The translations under genes were made by a program, and so were the position numbers. DNA of 10,338 nucleotides from Deltaproteobacteria bacterium (GTDB lineage: Bacteria; Desulfobacterota_B; Binatia; Bin18): the NCBI GenBank assembly GCA_012271025.1, contig JAAXHF010000590.1:1-10338 (forward strand). The letters are read 5' to 3'. The notes under the pieces are model-generated. The model did not search any database and was not told where the DNA came from. It saw nothing but the letters and a program-made list of their open reading frames with translations. Below, piece after piece: positions 1 through 6,287 of this stretch; within the stretch, counting starts at the first letter, position 1; every line of letters starts with the position of its first letter.

Positions 1-495
1 GATATTCTGGTCAATAATGCCGGGATCGGCACGGCCAGCCCGGTCGAGCACATGTCGGTCGCCATGTGGGATGAGATGCTGGCCGTCAACCTGCGCAGCG
101 TCTTTCTGTGCACCCGCCTGGTGCTGCCCCTGATGTATCGGCAGAACTCCGGCAAGATTATCAGCACCGCCTCCCAGCTGGCCTATAAGGGCGCGCCGGG
201 ACTCAGCCATTACTGTGCGGCCAAAGCCGCCATCATCGCCTTTACCCGCTCGCTGTCGCACGAAATCGGCACGCGCAATATCAACGCCAACTGCGTAGCG
301 CCGGGGGCCACCCACACCCCGCTGGTCGAGGGTCTCAAAAAAGAGGCGGTCGAGGCGATTCGCGCCGCCATTCCCAAGGGTCGGCTGGCCACGGTAGACG
401 AAATCGCCCCGGCCTATGTGTTTCTGGCCTCGGACGAGTCGCGGCATTTTGTCGGTCAGTGCCTCAGCCCCAACGGCGGAGATGTGATGCTGTGA
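1..495 (+). CDS. Short-chain dehydrogenase/reductase (SDR), 5' truncated by window edge
   Basis: The frame is open from base 1 and ends at TGA 493-495, giving 164 residues; the N-terminal Rossmann part with the TGxxxGxG cofactor motif lies outside the window. Seen directly: the NNAG motif at fragment residues 5-8, the catalytic-tetrad Asn in AVNLRSVF (about residue 30), Ser58, and Y71-C-A-A-K75, with the standard 13-residue Ser-to-Tyr spacing. The 'N-x-VAPG' segment after the active site and the C-terminal 'GGDVML' are typical of classical FabG-like SDRs. The family uses NAD(P)H to interconvert alcohol and carbonyl groups in the cytoplasm. The substrate cannot be read from sequence; 3-oxoacyl reductase, sugar or polyol dehydrogenase are all possible. 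The next gene begins 138 nt downstream, beyond a repeat, so no operon is implied. Confidence 0.93.
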   Translation, partial: DILVNNAGIGTASPVEHMSVAMWDEMLAVNLRSVFLCTRLVLPLMYRQNSGKIISTASQLAYKGAPGLSHYCAAKAAIIAFTRSLSHEIGTRNINANCVAPGATHTPLVEGLKKEAVEAIRAAIPKGRLATVDEIAPAYVFLASDESRHFVGQCLSPNGGDVML

Positions 496-533
496 GGTAT
501 GCGGGAGGCGCCCCTAGTGCGTTTCACGATTCT

Positions 534-603
534 GTCATTCCCGCGAAAGCGGGAATCTCGCCGCCCCGCCGTCGGCTGGATGCCGGATCAAGTCCGGCAT
601 GAC
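534..603. repeat. Palindromic intergenic repeat ('FPRKRESR' family)
   Basis: The element is bounded by GTCAT (534-538) and ATGAC (599-603). It contains two perfect hairpins: ATTCCCGC/GCGGGAAT (537-544 and 549-556, loop GAAA) and ATGCCGGA/TCCGGCAT (580-587 and 593-600, loop TCAAG). From general knowledge this is a very common dispersed repeat of proteobacterial genomes; its translation gives the well-known artefact peptides FPRKRESR and MPDQVRHD. It is open in frame with the lipoprotein gene downstream and artificially lengthens that frame upstream to base 499. It could act as a hairpin in the transcript, but nothing in the sequence shows a function. Confidence 0.9.
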
Positions 604-633
604 GAGAGCAGAACGGCAGGGCTACAGCCCAAC

Positions 634-1131
634 GTGAGACGCTCTCGCTGCGGCTTGCACCTGCTCGCCTGTCACTGCGTGCTGCTGTGGGGTCTGTTTT
701 CGACCGGCTGCCAGTGGCTGGACGGCTCGGCCCAGACCGGGCATCAAGATATTGCCGCCTCAATCCGGCGCGTCCTGGATGCGGCCTATGCCGGCGCAGA
801 CCACGCGCGCTATAGCGCCGACCTGCACGCTCTGGAGGCTGTCGCCGCAGCACGGTCGGCGGCCGTGCCGCCCCACCTCAAGCCGCGCATCGCACAGATG
901 CTGAGCAACCTGCGTACCGCCCGGGAAGTCCTGGGCTGGCAGGCTGAACGCTCAGCGCCCCGGCCCGCCGAAGTACAGGCCTGGATCGCCCGCCACCCCT
1001 TTCTCCAGGCTGCGGTCGGCGCCACCGCCGACGCCCCGGATGCCTTCGACATCCACACCGCCCTGCACCTGCTGTGGGATCAGACCAACGAGATTCTGCG
1101 CGACGTTCAGGTGAAAAACCGGCCCATATAG
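634..1131 (+). CDS. Small putative lipoprotein of unknown function
   Basis: I chose GTG 634 rather than the far upstream ATG 499, because everything between them is the palindromic repeat. From GTG 634 the product is 165 residues with a lipoprotein-like leader: basic RRSRC, a hydrophobic stretch to about residue 25, then Cys26 in 'LFSTGC'. The lipobox is imperfect (Ser at -3), and only a weak GGCAGG-like ribosome site lies upstream, so start and lipidation are moderately sure. The mature part is Ala/Arg-rich and looks alpha-helical (about residues 35-160: 'SIRRVLDAAY', 'LSNLRTAREVLGW', 'ALHLLWDQTNEILRDVQ'), perhaps a small helical bundle. I recognise no family. The stop is 9 nt from the convergent TPR gene's stop. 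Confidence 0.6.
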   Translation: MRRSRCGLHLLACHCVLLWGLFSTGCQWLDGSAQTGHQDIAASIRRVLDAAYAGADHARYSADLHALEAVAAARSAAVPPHLKPRIAQMLSNLRTAREVLGWQAERSAPRPAEVQAWIARHPFLQAAVGATADAPDAFDIHTALHLLWDQTNEILRDVQVKNRPI

Positions 1132-1140
1132 CCGCCGCGT

Positions 1141-1911
1141 TCATTCCTCCTTGGCAGCGGGCAGCAGGGCTGCGGCTTGGTCCTGCACCCGCCGGGCCAG
1201 ATCGCGCCGCCCGGCTATCAGGTGGGTGCGGATCGCCCGCTCAAAAGAGTGCCGCGCCTGCTCAAACTGGCCGAGGTGAAAGGACGCGACGCCGAGGCCG
1301 GCGTGGGCTGCGGCCGTGTCCGGGTTGCTGGCCAGCACAGCACGAAAAGCCGCAGCCGCAGGCTCGTAACGTTGCTGGGCGGTATAGGCCCGGCCCAGGC
1401 CGAGCAGGGCGGCCGTATTGTCACTGTCGGCTTGCAGCGCGGCCCGGTATTCACGGATGGCCTCGTCAAGCTGTCCGGCCGCCTGGTAGGTCGCGCCGAG
1501 TTCAAAGCGTGCCAGACTCGACCCGGGCTGGACCGTGACGGCCTCCTCCAATGCGCGCCGGGCCTGGTCCAGTTCCCCACCACGCCGAGCCCCCACCCCC
1601 CGTTTGACCAGGATGTCGGCCAGCGCAGTCCGGGCGGCCGCATGCCTGGCGTTCACCCCCAGCGCAGCCCGGTATTCCTTTTCCGCGCCTGCGGTGTTGC
1701 CGAGCCGGTCGGCCAGGGCGCCGAGCCGGTAGTGCGCTTCGGCGTTGGTCGGGTCTTCTTTGAGGGCACGGCGATACTCGGTTTCAGCCGGACCGTACAG
1801 CGTCCGGGCCTGGAGCCCCTGGGCTGTGGCCATGAAGTTGTCTTTTTTTTCGGCACAACCCCAGATCACGGCGGAAACGACGATCCAGCCCAAAAGTCGG
1901 AGCGGTTTCAT
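1141..1911 (-). CDS. TPR-repeat lipoprotein
   Basis: 256 residues from ATG 1911. The frame stays open back to 2172, but that extension is low-complexity, runs antisense to the MFS gene and lacks a signal; starting at 1911 gives a clean lipoprotein leader (MKPLRLLGWIVVSAVIWGC, candidate lipidated Cys19; Trp at -2 is unusual). The rest is tetratricopeptide repeats: a half or degenerate unit at about 28-54, then units at about 55-88, 91-130 (with an inserted RGVGARRGG loop), 131-164, 165-198 and 199-232, showing the W/Y-LG-A-Y-A-P spacing (e.g. 'AEAHYRLGALADRLGN', 'ARFELGATYQAAGQLDEA'). TPRs are protein-binding scaffolds; similar outer-membrane TPR lipoproteins help assemble envelope complexes, but the partner here is unknown. 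There is no strong Shine-Dalgarno. It is divergent from the MFS gene (87-nt gap). Confidence 0.88.
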   Translation of the reverse strand: MKPLRLLGWIVVSAVIWGCAEKKDNFMATAQGLQARTLYGPAETEYRRALKEDPTNAEAHYRLGALADRLGNTAGAEKEYRAALGVNARHAAARTALADILVKRGVGARRGGELDQARRALEEAVTVQPGSSLARFELGATYQAAGQLDEAIREYRAALQADSDNTAALLGLGRAYTAQQRYEPAAAAFRAVLASNPDTAAAHAGLGVASFHLGQFEQARHSFERAIRTHLIAGRRDLARRVQDQAAALLPAAKEE

Positions 1912-1918
1912 GGCCGCT

Positions 1919-1947
1919 ATTCCGCCCCGTCTTCGACCGGCTGTCAA
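1919..1947 (-). promoter_or_regulatory. Possible promoter of the TPR lipoprotein gene
   Basis: Reading the minus strand, a perfect TTGACA -35 lies at 1947-1942. At a 17-nt spacing sits CGGAAT (1924-1919), only a 3/6 match to TATAAT. A start about 7 nt beyond would fall at 1912, one base before ATG 1911. The -35 is convincing; the -10 is weak. Confidence 0.3.
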
Positions 1948-1961
1948 TCGCCCCGGCTGCC

Positions 1962-1990
1962 TTGTCACACCCAACCGGCCCGGATACACT
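1962..1990 (+). promoter_or_regulatory. Sigma70-like promoter of the MFS gene, predicted leaderless
   Basis: TTGTCA (1962-1967, 5/6 match to TTGACA) and TACACT (1985-1990, 4/6 match to TATAAT) are separated by exactly 17 nt. The expected transcription start is about 1997, only 2 nt before ATG 1999, and no Shine-Dalgarno is present, so the mRNA would be leaderless. It lies in the divergent gap close to the -35 of the opposing TPR gene. Confidence 0.5.
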
Positions 1991-1998
1991 CGACCGCC

Positions 1999-3240
1999 AT
2001 GTCTCAAGCGCCCGCCGGCCCTTCCCCACCCCAACCTTCCCAGGCTGCGGCTGCTCAAGGAGTCCTGTTCACCCGCAATTACGTGCTGCTGTGCGTTGGC
2101 GCGTTTCTGTTTTCGGGCAGCATGTTCGTGCTGTTCGCCGTCCTGCCGCTGTTCGTTGTTGATGAACTCCACGGCGCGGAATCCCAGGTCGGCCTGATCA
2201 TGGGCGCGTTTGCCCTGGCCGCAGTCCTGACCCGGCCGCTCTCAGGACAGCTGGTCTCCATCTGGAGCCGCAAGAGCGGGCTGAGCCTGGGCACCTTCAT
2301 CTATTTCCTGGCTCCGGCCCTGTACACCCTGGTCGGCTCGGTACCGGTCATGCTGGGGCTGCGCTTTTTTCACGGCATCGGCATTGCCATCTATACCACC
2401 GCGTCGAGCGTGTTTGTCGCCGACCTGGCGCCGCCCGCCCGGCGTGGAGAAGCCATGGGCTATTACGGCATGGCGCTGAACCTGTCGATGACCATCGGCC
2501 CGGCTCTGGGCGCCTATCTGGTCGGCCGGATCGGCTTTATCAATCTGTTCTGGCTGTCGGCCGGACTGGCTCTGATCAGCTTTTTGCTGACCCTGTTGCT
2601 GCGCGAACCCCAGCGTCCGGCGCCGCCGCTCCATGCGCCGGCGGCGCGGCCGCCCCTGTTCAGCCGCTCGGCCCTGTTTCCGGGTCTGATTGCGGTCTGC
2701 ATGACCATGACCTTTGGCGTGGTCGTGTCCTTTCTGCCCCTGTTTGTCCAGGCTCACCAGCTCGGCAACCCGGGCCTGTTCTTTACCGTGTACTCCATCG
2801 CCGTGGTGGTCTCACGGCCCTTTGCCGGGCGGCTGTCGGATCGTTTTGGCCGGCCGGCGGTGATCATCCCCGGGATGCTGCTGCTGGCCGTGGCGATGAC
2901 GATTCTGGCCCATTCGACCAGCCAACTCGGCCTGCTGAGCGCGGCCGTTTTGCAGGGTGTCGGCTTTGGCGGCGTGCAGCCGTCGCTGATGGCCCAGGTG
3001 GTTGATCGCTCGACCGACCACGATCGCGGTCCGGCCCTGGCCACGCTGATGGGCGCCTTTGATGTGGGCGTGGGTCTGAGTTCGATCGGGCTGGGGCTGG
3101 TCCTGGAAGCCACGAGTTTTTCGGTCACCTTTTTGTGCGCGGCCGGGATCGGACTGTGCGGCGCCGGAGCGTCGGCCTGGGACGCCTTGCGGCCCAAGAC
3201 GGCTCCGTCCAGCCCGTCCGTCGCCCCGGAGGCGGACTGA
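1999..3240 (+). CDS. Major facilitator superfamily transporter, probable drug/H+-antiporter-like efflux protein
   Basis: 413 residues from ATG 1999. The frame is open from 1177, but the upstream part is only the antisense of the TPR gene. After a Pro/Ala-rich tail (1-20) there are about 12 hydrophobic segments in two halves joined by a Pro-rich loop (about 203-222). Motif A occurs twice, degenerate in the first half (GQLVSIWSRKSG, 83-94) and canonical in the second (GRLSDRFGRP, 277-286). The 'TIGPALGAYL' stretch (165-174) resembles motif C of antiporters (GPxxG), which argues for proton-coupled export rather than uptake. It is an inner-membrane protein; the substrate cannot be read. It has its own promoter-like site immediately upstream and no ribosome-binding site. 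The DUF1329 gene follows on the same strand after 75 nt, so co-transcription is possible. Confidence 0.92.
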   Translation: MSQAPAGPSPPQPSQAAAAQGVLFTRNYVLLCVGAFLFSGSMFVLFAVLPLFVVDELHGAESQVGLIMGAFALAAVLTRPLSGQLVSIWSRKSGLSLGTFIYFLAPALYTLVGSVPVMLGLRFFHGIGIAIYTTASSVFVADLAPPARRGEAMGYYGMALNLSMTIGPALGAYLVGRIGFINLFWLSAGLALISFLLTLLLREPQRPAPPLHAPAARPPLFSRSALFPGLIAVCMTMTFGVVVSFLPLFVQAHQLGNPGLFFTVYSIAVVVSRPFAGRLSDRFGRPAVIIPGMLLLAVAMTILAHSTSQLGLLSAAVLQGVGFGGVQPSLMAQVVDRSTDHDRGPALATLMGAFDVGVGLSSIGLGLVLEATSFSVTFLCAAGIGLCGAGASAWDALRPKTAPSSPSVAPEAD

Positions 3241-3242
3241 AT

Positions 3243-3277
3243 TAGTGGTGAGTGGTGAGTGGCTAGTGGTGAGTGTG
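3243..3277. repeat. Short GT-rich tandem-like repeat
   Basis: TAGTGGTGAGTG occurs at 3243-3254 and 3264-3275 (21-nt period), and GGTGAGT occurs three times (3247, 3254, 3268). This resembles the low-complexity 'agtggtgagtgg' repeats scattered in many bacterial genomes, whose reverse translation gives THHSPL-type peptides. It fills most of the gap between the MFS and DUF1329 genes. Confidence 0.75.
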
Positions 3278-3303
3278 GGAGAGGCGTTGTGTCCTGACAG
3301 GCT

Positions 3304-3310
3304 GAGGAGG
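3304..3310 (+). promoter_or_regulatory. Strong Shine-Dalgarno fixing the GTG start of the DUF1329 gene
   Basis: GAGGAGG lies 5 nt before GTG 3316. No ATG in that frame gives a signal peptide, so this site decides the start. Confidence 0.85.
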
Positions 3311-3315
3311 TTGCT

Positions 3316-4656
3316 GTGTATCGGTCCTTTGTCATCGGAGCATTCGCCCTGGCCCTGCTCCAGCATCCGTCCCCAAGCCCGGCCCAGCCGTCCCTGCTCA
3401 CCCGGACCGATATTCAGGGCTGGATTGCCGAAAACCTGGAGACCACGCCGCAGTTTGAAGAGGGGCAGGTGCTGTCGCGGGCCGATATCGACAAGCTGCG
3501 GCCGTTCCTGCCGCCCCGCTACATCGACGAATTCGATTTTGAGGGGGTCGAGTTCCACGTGTCGCCGTCCGGGAATTATGCGCCCCACCCCGACTATCTG
3601 GCCGCCACCGAGCGCTATTCGGGTCAAACCGTTCTGGCCGAGGACGGAGCGATTGAGAACTATATCGCCGGGCGACCGTTCGCCCGGGCGCTGATCAATC
3701 CCGACGACCCGACCGCCGGCCTGCGGGCGGCCTGGAATTTCAACTTTCGCTGGCAGCACTACGGCATGCACGTCCGGCGCTACCTGGGCGCGCTGATCGA
3801 AAAAGGCGGCAGCGCGTCGCCCCTGTCCGGTTTTCCGCCCGACCTGATTCAGGGCGGCGGTACCGCGATACGCCATATCGTGGCCCTCTACCAGCGGGTC
3901 TACCACACCCACCTGGCCCAGCAGGCGGAGACTGGCTATCTGCTGCCGGTCAGCGACGCCGGACGCTTTGAATACAAAGACTATGTGGAGTTTCTCGAAC
4001 CCTACGATGTTCGCGGCTCGCGCTTTCTGGTCTATCGCTATAACGACCCGCGCGTGCAGGACGACGCCTGGGGATTTCTGCCCCAGCTCCGCAAGGTCCG
4101 CCGTCTGTCGGTTATCGAGCGGGACGACTCGGTGGGCGGGACGGAGATGACGCTGGACGACTTCACCGGCTTCTCCGGCCGGGTGCTCGACCACAGCTGG
4201 ACCTTTCTGGGCTGGAAGGTGCTGCTGCATGTGATGAATTCAGGCCACCCCTACGCCCGTTTTTTCGGGCCCAACGGCTGGCTGCCGAATGACCGCTGGG
4301 AACTCCGGCCGTGCGCGGTGGTCGAACAGACCCCGGTCGGCGGCAACCGGGCCTACGGCAGCAAAATCTATTTCTGGGACGCCCAGACGTATGAGACGGC
4401 CCTGGTGCTGATCTTTGACCGGCAGGGCGGGCTGTGGAAGGTCATCGACCTGTTGCACGGCTGGTCTGAGGACCCCAGCCAGCCCGAGGCCGACCGGGGC
4501 AGGCATCTGCCGCGCAATATCGGCTTTACTATCCTCGACCTCAAAAAAGAGCAGGCGACCGTCTTCTCGGCCTATGAGATCGACTATCCTCGGGTGACCC
4601 AGCAAGAGGTCGAGGAGCGCTACGACATGAACAAGCTGACCGAGGGCAGGCGTTAA
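3316..4656 (+). CDS. DUF1329 family exported protein
   Basis: 446 residues from GTG 3316, supported by a strong Shine-Dalgarno and a Sec signal peptide (residues 1-23, likely cut near 'SPA-QP'). The length suits the family (roughly 400-460 residues). Hallmark segments are 'RYNDPRVQDDAWGFLPQLRKVRRLS' split here as RYNDPRVQDD (241-250) and AWGFLPQLRKVRRLS (251-265), followed by GTEMTLDDFTGFSGRV (275-290) and the 'DHSWTFLG' strand (292-299), all characteristic of DUF1329 (PF07044). Members are periplasmic or outer-membrane-facing proteins related in fold to lipoprotein-sorting LolA/LolB-like proteins; they are often found beside export systems and hydrophobic-compound metabolism, but their biochemical role is unsettled. 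Here the upstream neighbour is an efflux-type MFS protein. The C-terminus 'DYPRVTQQEVEERYDMNKLTEG' is complete. Confidence 0.9.
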   Translation: MYRSFVIGAFALALLQHPSPSPAQPSLLTRTDIQGWIAENLETTPQFEEGQVLSRADIDKLRPFLPPRYIDEFDFEGVEFHVSPSGNYAPHPDYLAATERYSGQTVLAEDGAIENYIAGRPFARALINPDDPTAGLRAAWNFNFRWQHYGMHVRRYLGALIEKGGSASPLSGFPPDLIQGGGTAIRHIVALYQRVYHTHLAQQAETGYLLPVSDAGRFEYKDYVEFLEPYDVRGSRFLVYRYNDPRVQDDAWGFLPQLRKVRRLSVIERDDSVGGTEMTLDDFTGFSGRVLDHSWTFLGWKVLLHVMNSGHPYARFFGPNGWLPNDRWELRPCAVVEQTPVGGNRAYGSKIYFWDAQTYETALVLIFDRQGGLWKVIDLLHGWSEDPSQPEADRGRHLPRNIGFTILDLKKEQATVFSAYEIDYPRVTQQEVEERYDMNKLTEGRR

Positions 4657-4668
4657 GGACAAACGCCT
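4648..4668. terminator. Inverted repeat between convergent stops, weak terminator candidate
   Basis: AGGCGTT (4648-4654) and AACGCCT (4662-4668) form a perfect 7-bp stem with a 7-nt loop that spans both convergent stop codons (TAA 4654-4656 on plus, TGA 4670-4668 on minus). On the plus strand it is followed by GTTCTTCTC, a poor U-tract; on the minus side there is none. It may be a weak or factor-assisted stop for the DUF1329 transcript. Confidence 0.4.
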
Positions 4669-5465
4669 CAGTTCTTCTCAAACTGGATCGAGAAGCCCTC
4701 GCGCTCGTTGTTCTCTTTGTCGATCAGAATCGTGCTGGCTGTGCTGTAGCTGCCCATCGGATAGAACAGAAAGCCGCTCACCCGCTGGCCCGGTTGCAGG
4801 GTCTCGACCTGCAATGCCTTGCTCTGGCCGGCGGCCGGAGCTTCCATCGGTGTGACCCGGCCGCCGCCGGCAACGCGCAGATAGACCTTGTCCAGCTCGA
4901 TCCCGTAGGGTCGTGGGGTATTGTTGTGGATTTCAACTTTCACCGGCAGGATGCCGCTGGCCGGCAGATCCGAGCCCAGCTCAATCTGCGACTCAAAGCC
5001 GTCGAAGGGTGTCAGGGTCATGTTCAGCCCGCCCTTGGGCCCCTGTTTGGCATACGCCTCCTGGTTGGCGGCCAGGATGCCGAAGGTCCGGGCAAAATTG
5101 TTGTGGAAGCCGCCGGGGCGTTCGGCCGCGCCGATCAGCGACGGGACCGCGACGCCGGCCCGCTCGGGCACGACGGTCGCCCCCTGGGCGCCGCAGGTAA
5201 TCGTGACCCGGCCGCCATCGCCCTGGCGCACCTCGGTATTCGTGCCGGCCACGATATAGCCCGGCGAACCGGGGGTGGCGACCTGGACCGACTCGACCGG
5301 ATGGCCCAGGATTTGAACCGACCGATAGGCCAGGCGGTTGGCCTGCTCACAGGTCAGCTTCGGGGCGGACACCGTCCGCGTCCGGGGCGGCATGGTCGGG
5401 GCACAGCTCGTCGCCACCAGGCTGGCGACCGCTAACGAAAAGAATACGGCTCGATAGTATGACAC
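4668..5465 (-). CDS. Putative lipoprotein of unknown function, two-domain
   Basis: 265 residues from GTG 5465, chosen because GGGAGG sits 4 nt upstream and the product opens with a lipoprotein leader (SYYRAVFFSLAVASLVATSC, Cys21). The frame continues to 5723, but that part is repeat sequence. Residues about 36-105 form a small domain with two cysteines (LTCEQANRLAYRSV, Cys39; VTITCGAQGATVVP, Cys91) that could form a disulfide in the periplasm. A linker with 'RPGGFHNNFARTFGILAANQEAYAK' (split: RPGGFHNNFART 116-127, FGILAANQEAYAK 128-140) leads to a beta-rich domain (about 148-265: 'ILPVKVEIHNNTPRPYGIELDKVYLRV', seen at 172-198) resembling an Ig-like beta-sandwich. I do not recognise the family. 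It stands alone between convergent DUF1329 and a 244-nt repeat-bearing gap. Confidence 0.78.
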   Translation of the reverse strand: MSYYRAVFFSLAVASLVATSCAPTMPPRTRTVSAPKLTCEQANRLAYRSVQILGHPVESVQVATPGSPGYIVAGTNTEVRQGDGGRVTITCGAQGATVVPERAGVAVPSLIGAAERPGGFHNNFARTFGILAANQEAYAKQGPKGGLNMTLTPFDGFESQIELGSDLPASGILPVKVEIHNNTPRPYGIELDKVYLRVAGGGRVTPMEAPAAGQSKALQVETLQPGQRVSGFLFYPMGSYSTASTILIDKENNEREGFSIQFEKN

Positions 5466-5469
5466 AATT

Positions 5470-5475
5470 CCTCCC
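5470..5475 (-). promoter_or_regulatory. Shine-Dalgarno for the GTG-started lipoprotein
   Basis: GGGAGG on the minus strand (5475-5470), followed by AATT and then GTG at 5465. It selects this GTG over the longer open frame. Confidence 0.75.
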
Positions 5476-5596
5476 AAGACAGCGCGTTGCTCGCTCGTGC
5501 AGCGTATCAGATTCGGCGGGACGGGGCGACGCCGGGCGCGTTTTGGTGGTGTATCACTGTGAAATTCTCTTTTCGAGGAGGCCTCTCCTGAAGCAC

Positions 5597-5652
5597 AAAT
5601 CCCCCTGCGCTTCGCGCTTCCCCCTTTGACAAAGGGGGACTGAGGGGGATTT
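5597..5652. repeat. Nested palindromic intergenic repeat ('PPQSPFVKGG' family)
   Basis: The outer arms AAATCCCCCT (5597-5606) and AGGGGGATTT (5643-5652) are a perfect 10-bp inverted repeat. Inside are GCGC-TTC-GCGC (5607-5617) and TCCCCCTTTG/CAAAGGGGGA (5619-5628 and 5630-5639). It lies in the 244-nt gap (5466-5709) between the glycosylase and the lipoprotein gene; I see nothing else convincing there. Translated, it yields PPQSPFVKGG-like peptides familiar as repeat artefacts in deltaproteobacterial, cyanobacterial and related genomes. As RNA it would form a strong cruciform-like structure. Confidence 0.9.
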
Positions 5653-5709
5653 TCCGGCGTCTGGCGCGTCCTCGGCGCGGGCCGCTGGGGATGAGACAGG
5701 CAAGTATCT

Positions 5710-6276
5710 TCACACTGAGACACTACCCGCGTTTTTCAACTCGTCTCGGAGCCGTCCCAGATCCCGCATGGCGGCAATAATATCGGACAGGGAATAGTGG
5801 GCGTTGCGCGGGCTGGTCGAGGGCAGCGCAAACACCCGCGCTCCGCCAAAACGTTCGGTCTGGCGGCCGACGCGAGCCTGTTTTGTCTGACAGCACACCC
5901 GGTAGCCGGTCAGGCCGTTGAAGCACACGATGCGCGGGCCATAACGAGCAATCTTGTCGCGCAGCTGTTGCGCGCCGCGCCGGAACTCCTCAGCCCCCAG
6001 CTCATGGATGCCGCCGGTCGGCCGTTTGACCACGTCGGTCAGCCCAATCCCCCACCCCAACAGGCGCGCTTCATCTCCAGGACCAACCGGCTCGGGCACC
6101 AGACCGGAGGCCAACAGGGCGGTCCAGAACCGATTCTGGCGGCGGGCAAAATAACGTCCGATTTGGGCCGAGTAGCGGTTCGGATTCAGGCCGACCAGCA
6201 CGATGTCGAGGTCGGGGCACAGATAATCGGGCAGGCTGGGCAGCCGGTCCAGACCCGGTTCGGGAGAACGTGCCAT
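5710..6276 (-). CDS. mug: Mug/TDG-type G/U(T)-mismatch DNA glycosylase
   Basis: 188 residues from ATG 6276. Motif 1 is VLVGLNPN (26-33), matching the GINPG motif of family 2 uracil-DNA glycosylases with the catalytic-water Asn (N31) kept; the final Gly is Asn. It is followed by 'YSAQIGRYFARRQNRFW' (35-51), equivalent to the AGTG..FA.P.NRFW segment, then 'LLGWGIGLTDVVKRPT' (72-87). Motif 2 is LPSTSPRNAHY (151-161), the variant found in many Mug-like proteins in place of the E. coli NPSGL loop. The family flips out and removes uracil, ethenocytosine and, less well, thymine opposite guanine, starting base-excision repair. The start is 8 nt after the squalene synthase stop, and GAGG (6286-6283) overlaps that stop (TGAGG), indicating translational coupling. 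Confidence 0.9.
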   Translation of the reverse strand: MARSPEPGLDRLPSLPDYLCPDLDIVLVGLNPNRYSAQIGRYFARRQNRFWTALLASGLVPEPVGPGDEARLLGWGIGLTDVVKRPTGGIHELGAEEFRRGAQQLRDKIARYGPRIVCFNGLTGYRVCCQTKQARVGRQTERFGGARVFALPSTSPRNAHYSLSDIIAAMRDLGRLRDELKNAGSVSV

Positions 6277-6282
6277 CGTGCG

Positions 6283-6287
6283 CCTCA
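6283..6287 (-). promoter_or_regulatory. Stop codon and ribosome-binding site overlap (TGAGG)
   Basis: On the minus strand the TGA of the squalene synthase gene (6287-6285) runs into GAGG (6286-6283), 6 nt before the glycosylase ATG at 6276. Terminating ribosomes would sit on the next start site. Confidence 0.7.

Noticed and set aside
1177..1998. Long open plus-strand frame continuous with the MFS gene (274 extra codons)
   Set aside because: It is the antisense of the TPR lipoprotein gene, whose repeat pattern is clear; the MFS fold begins right after ATG 1999.
2812..4230. 472-codon minus-strand open frame
   Set aside because: It runs antisense across two well-supported genes (MFS and DUF1329) and the repeat between them; the composition is low-complexity with no recognisable domain. 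It reflects high-G+C codon bias.
4794..5435. 213-codon plus-strand frame opposite the 4668-5465 lipoprotein
   Set aside because: No ribosome site or domain, whereas the minus-strand gene has a Shine-Dalgarno and lipobox.
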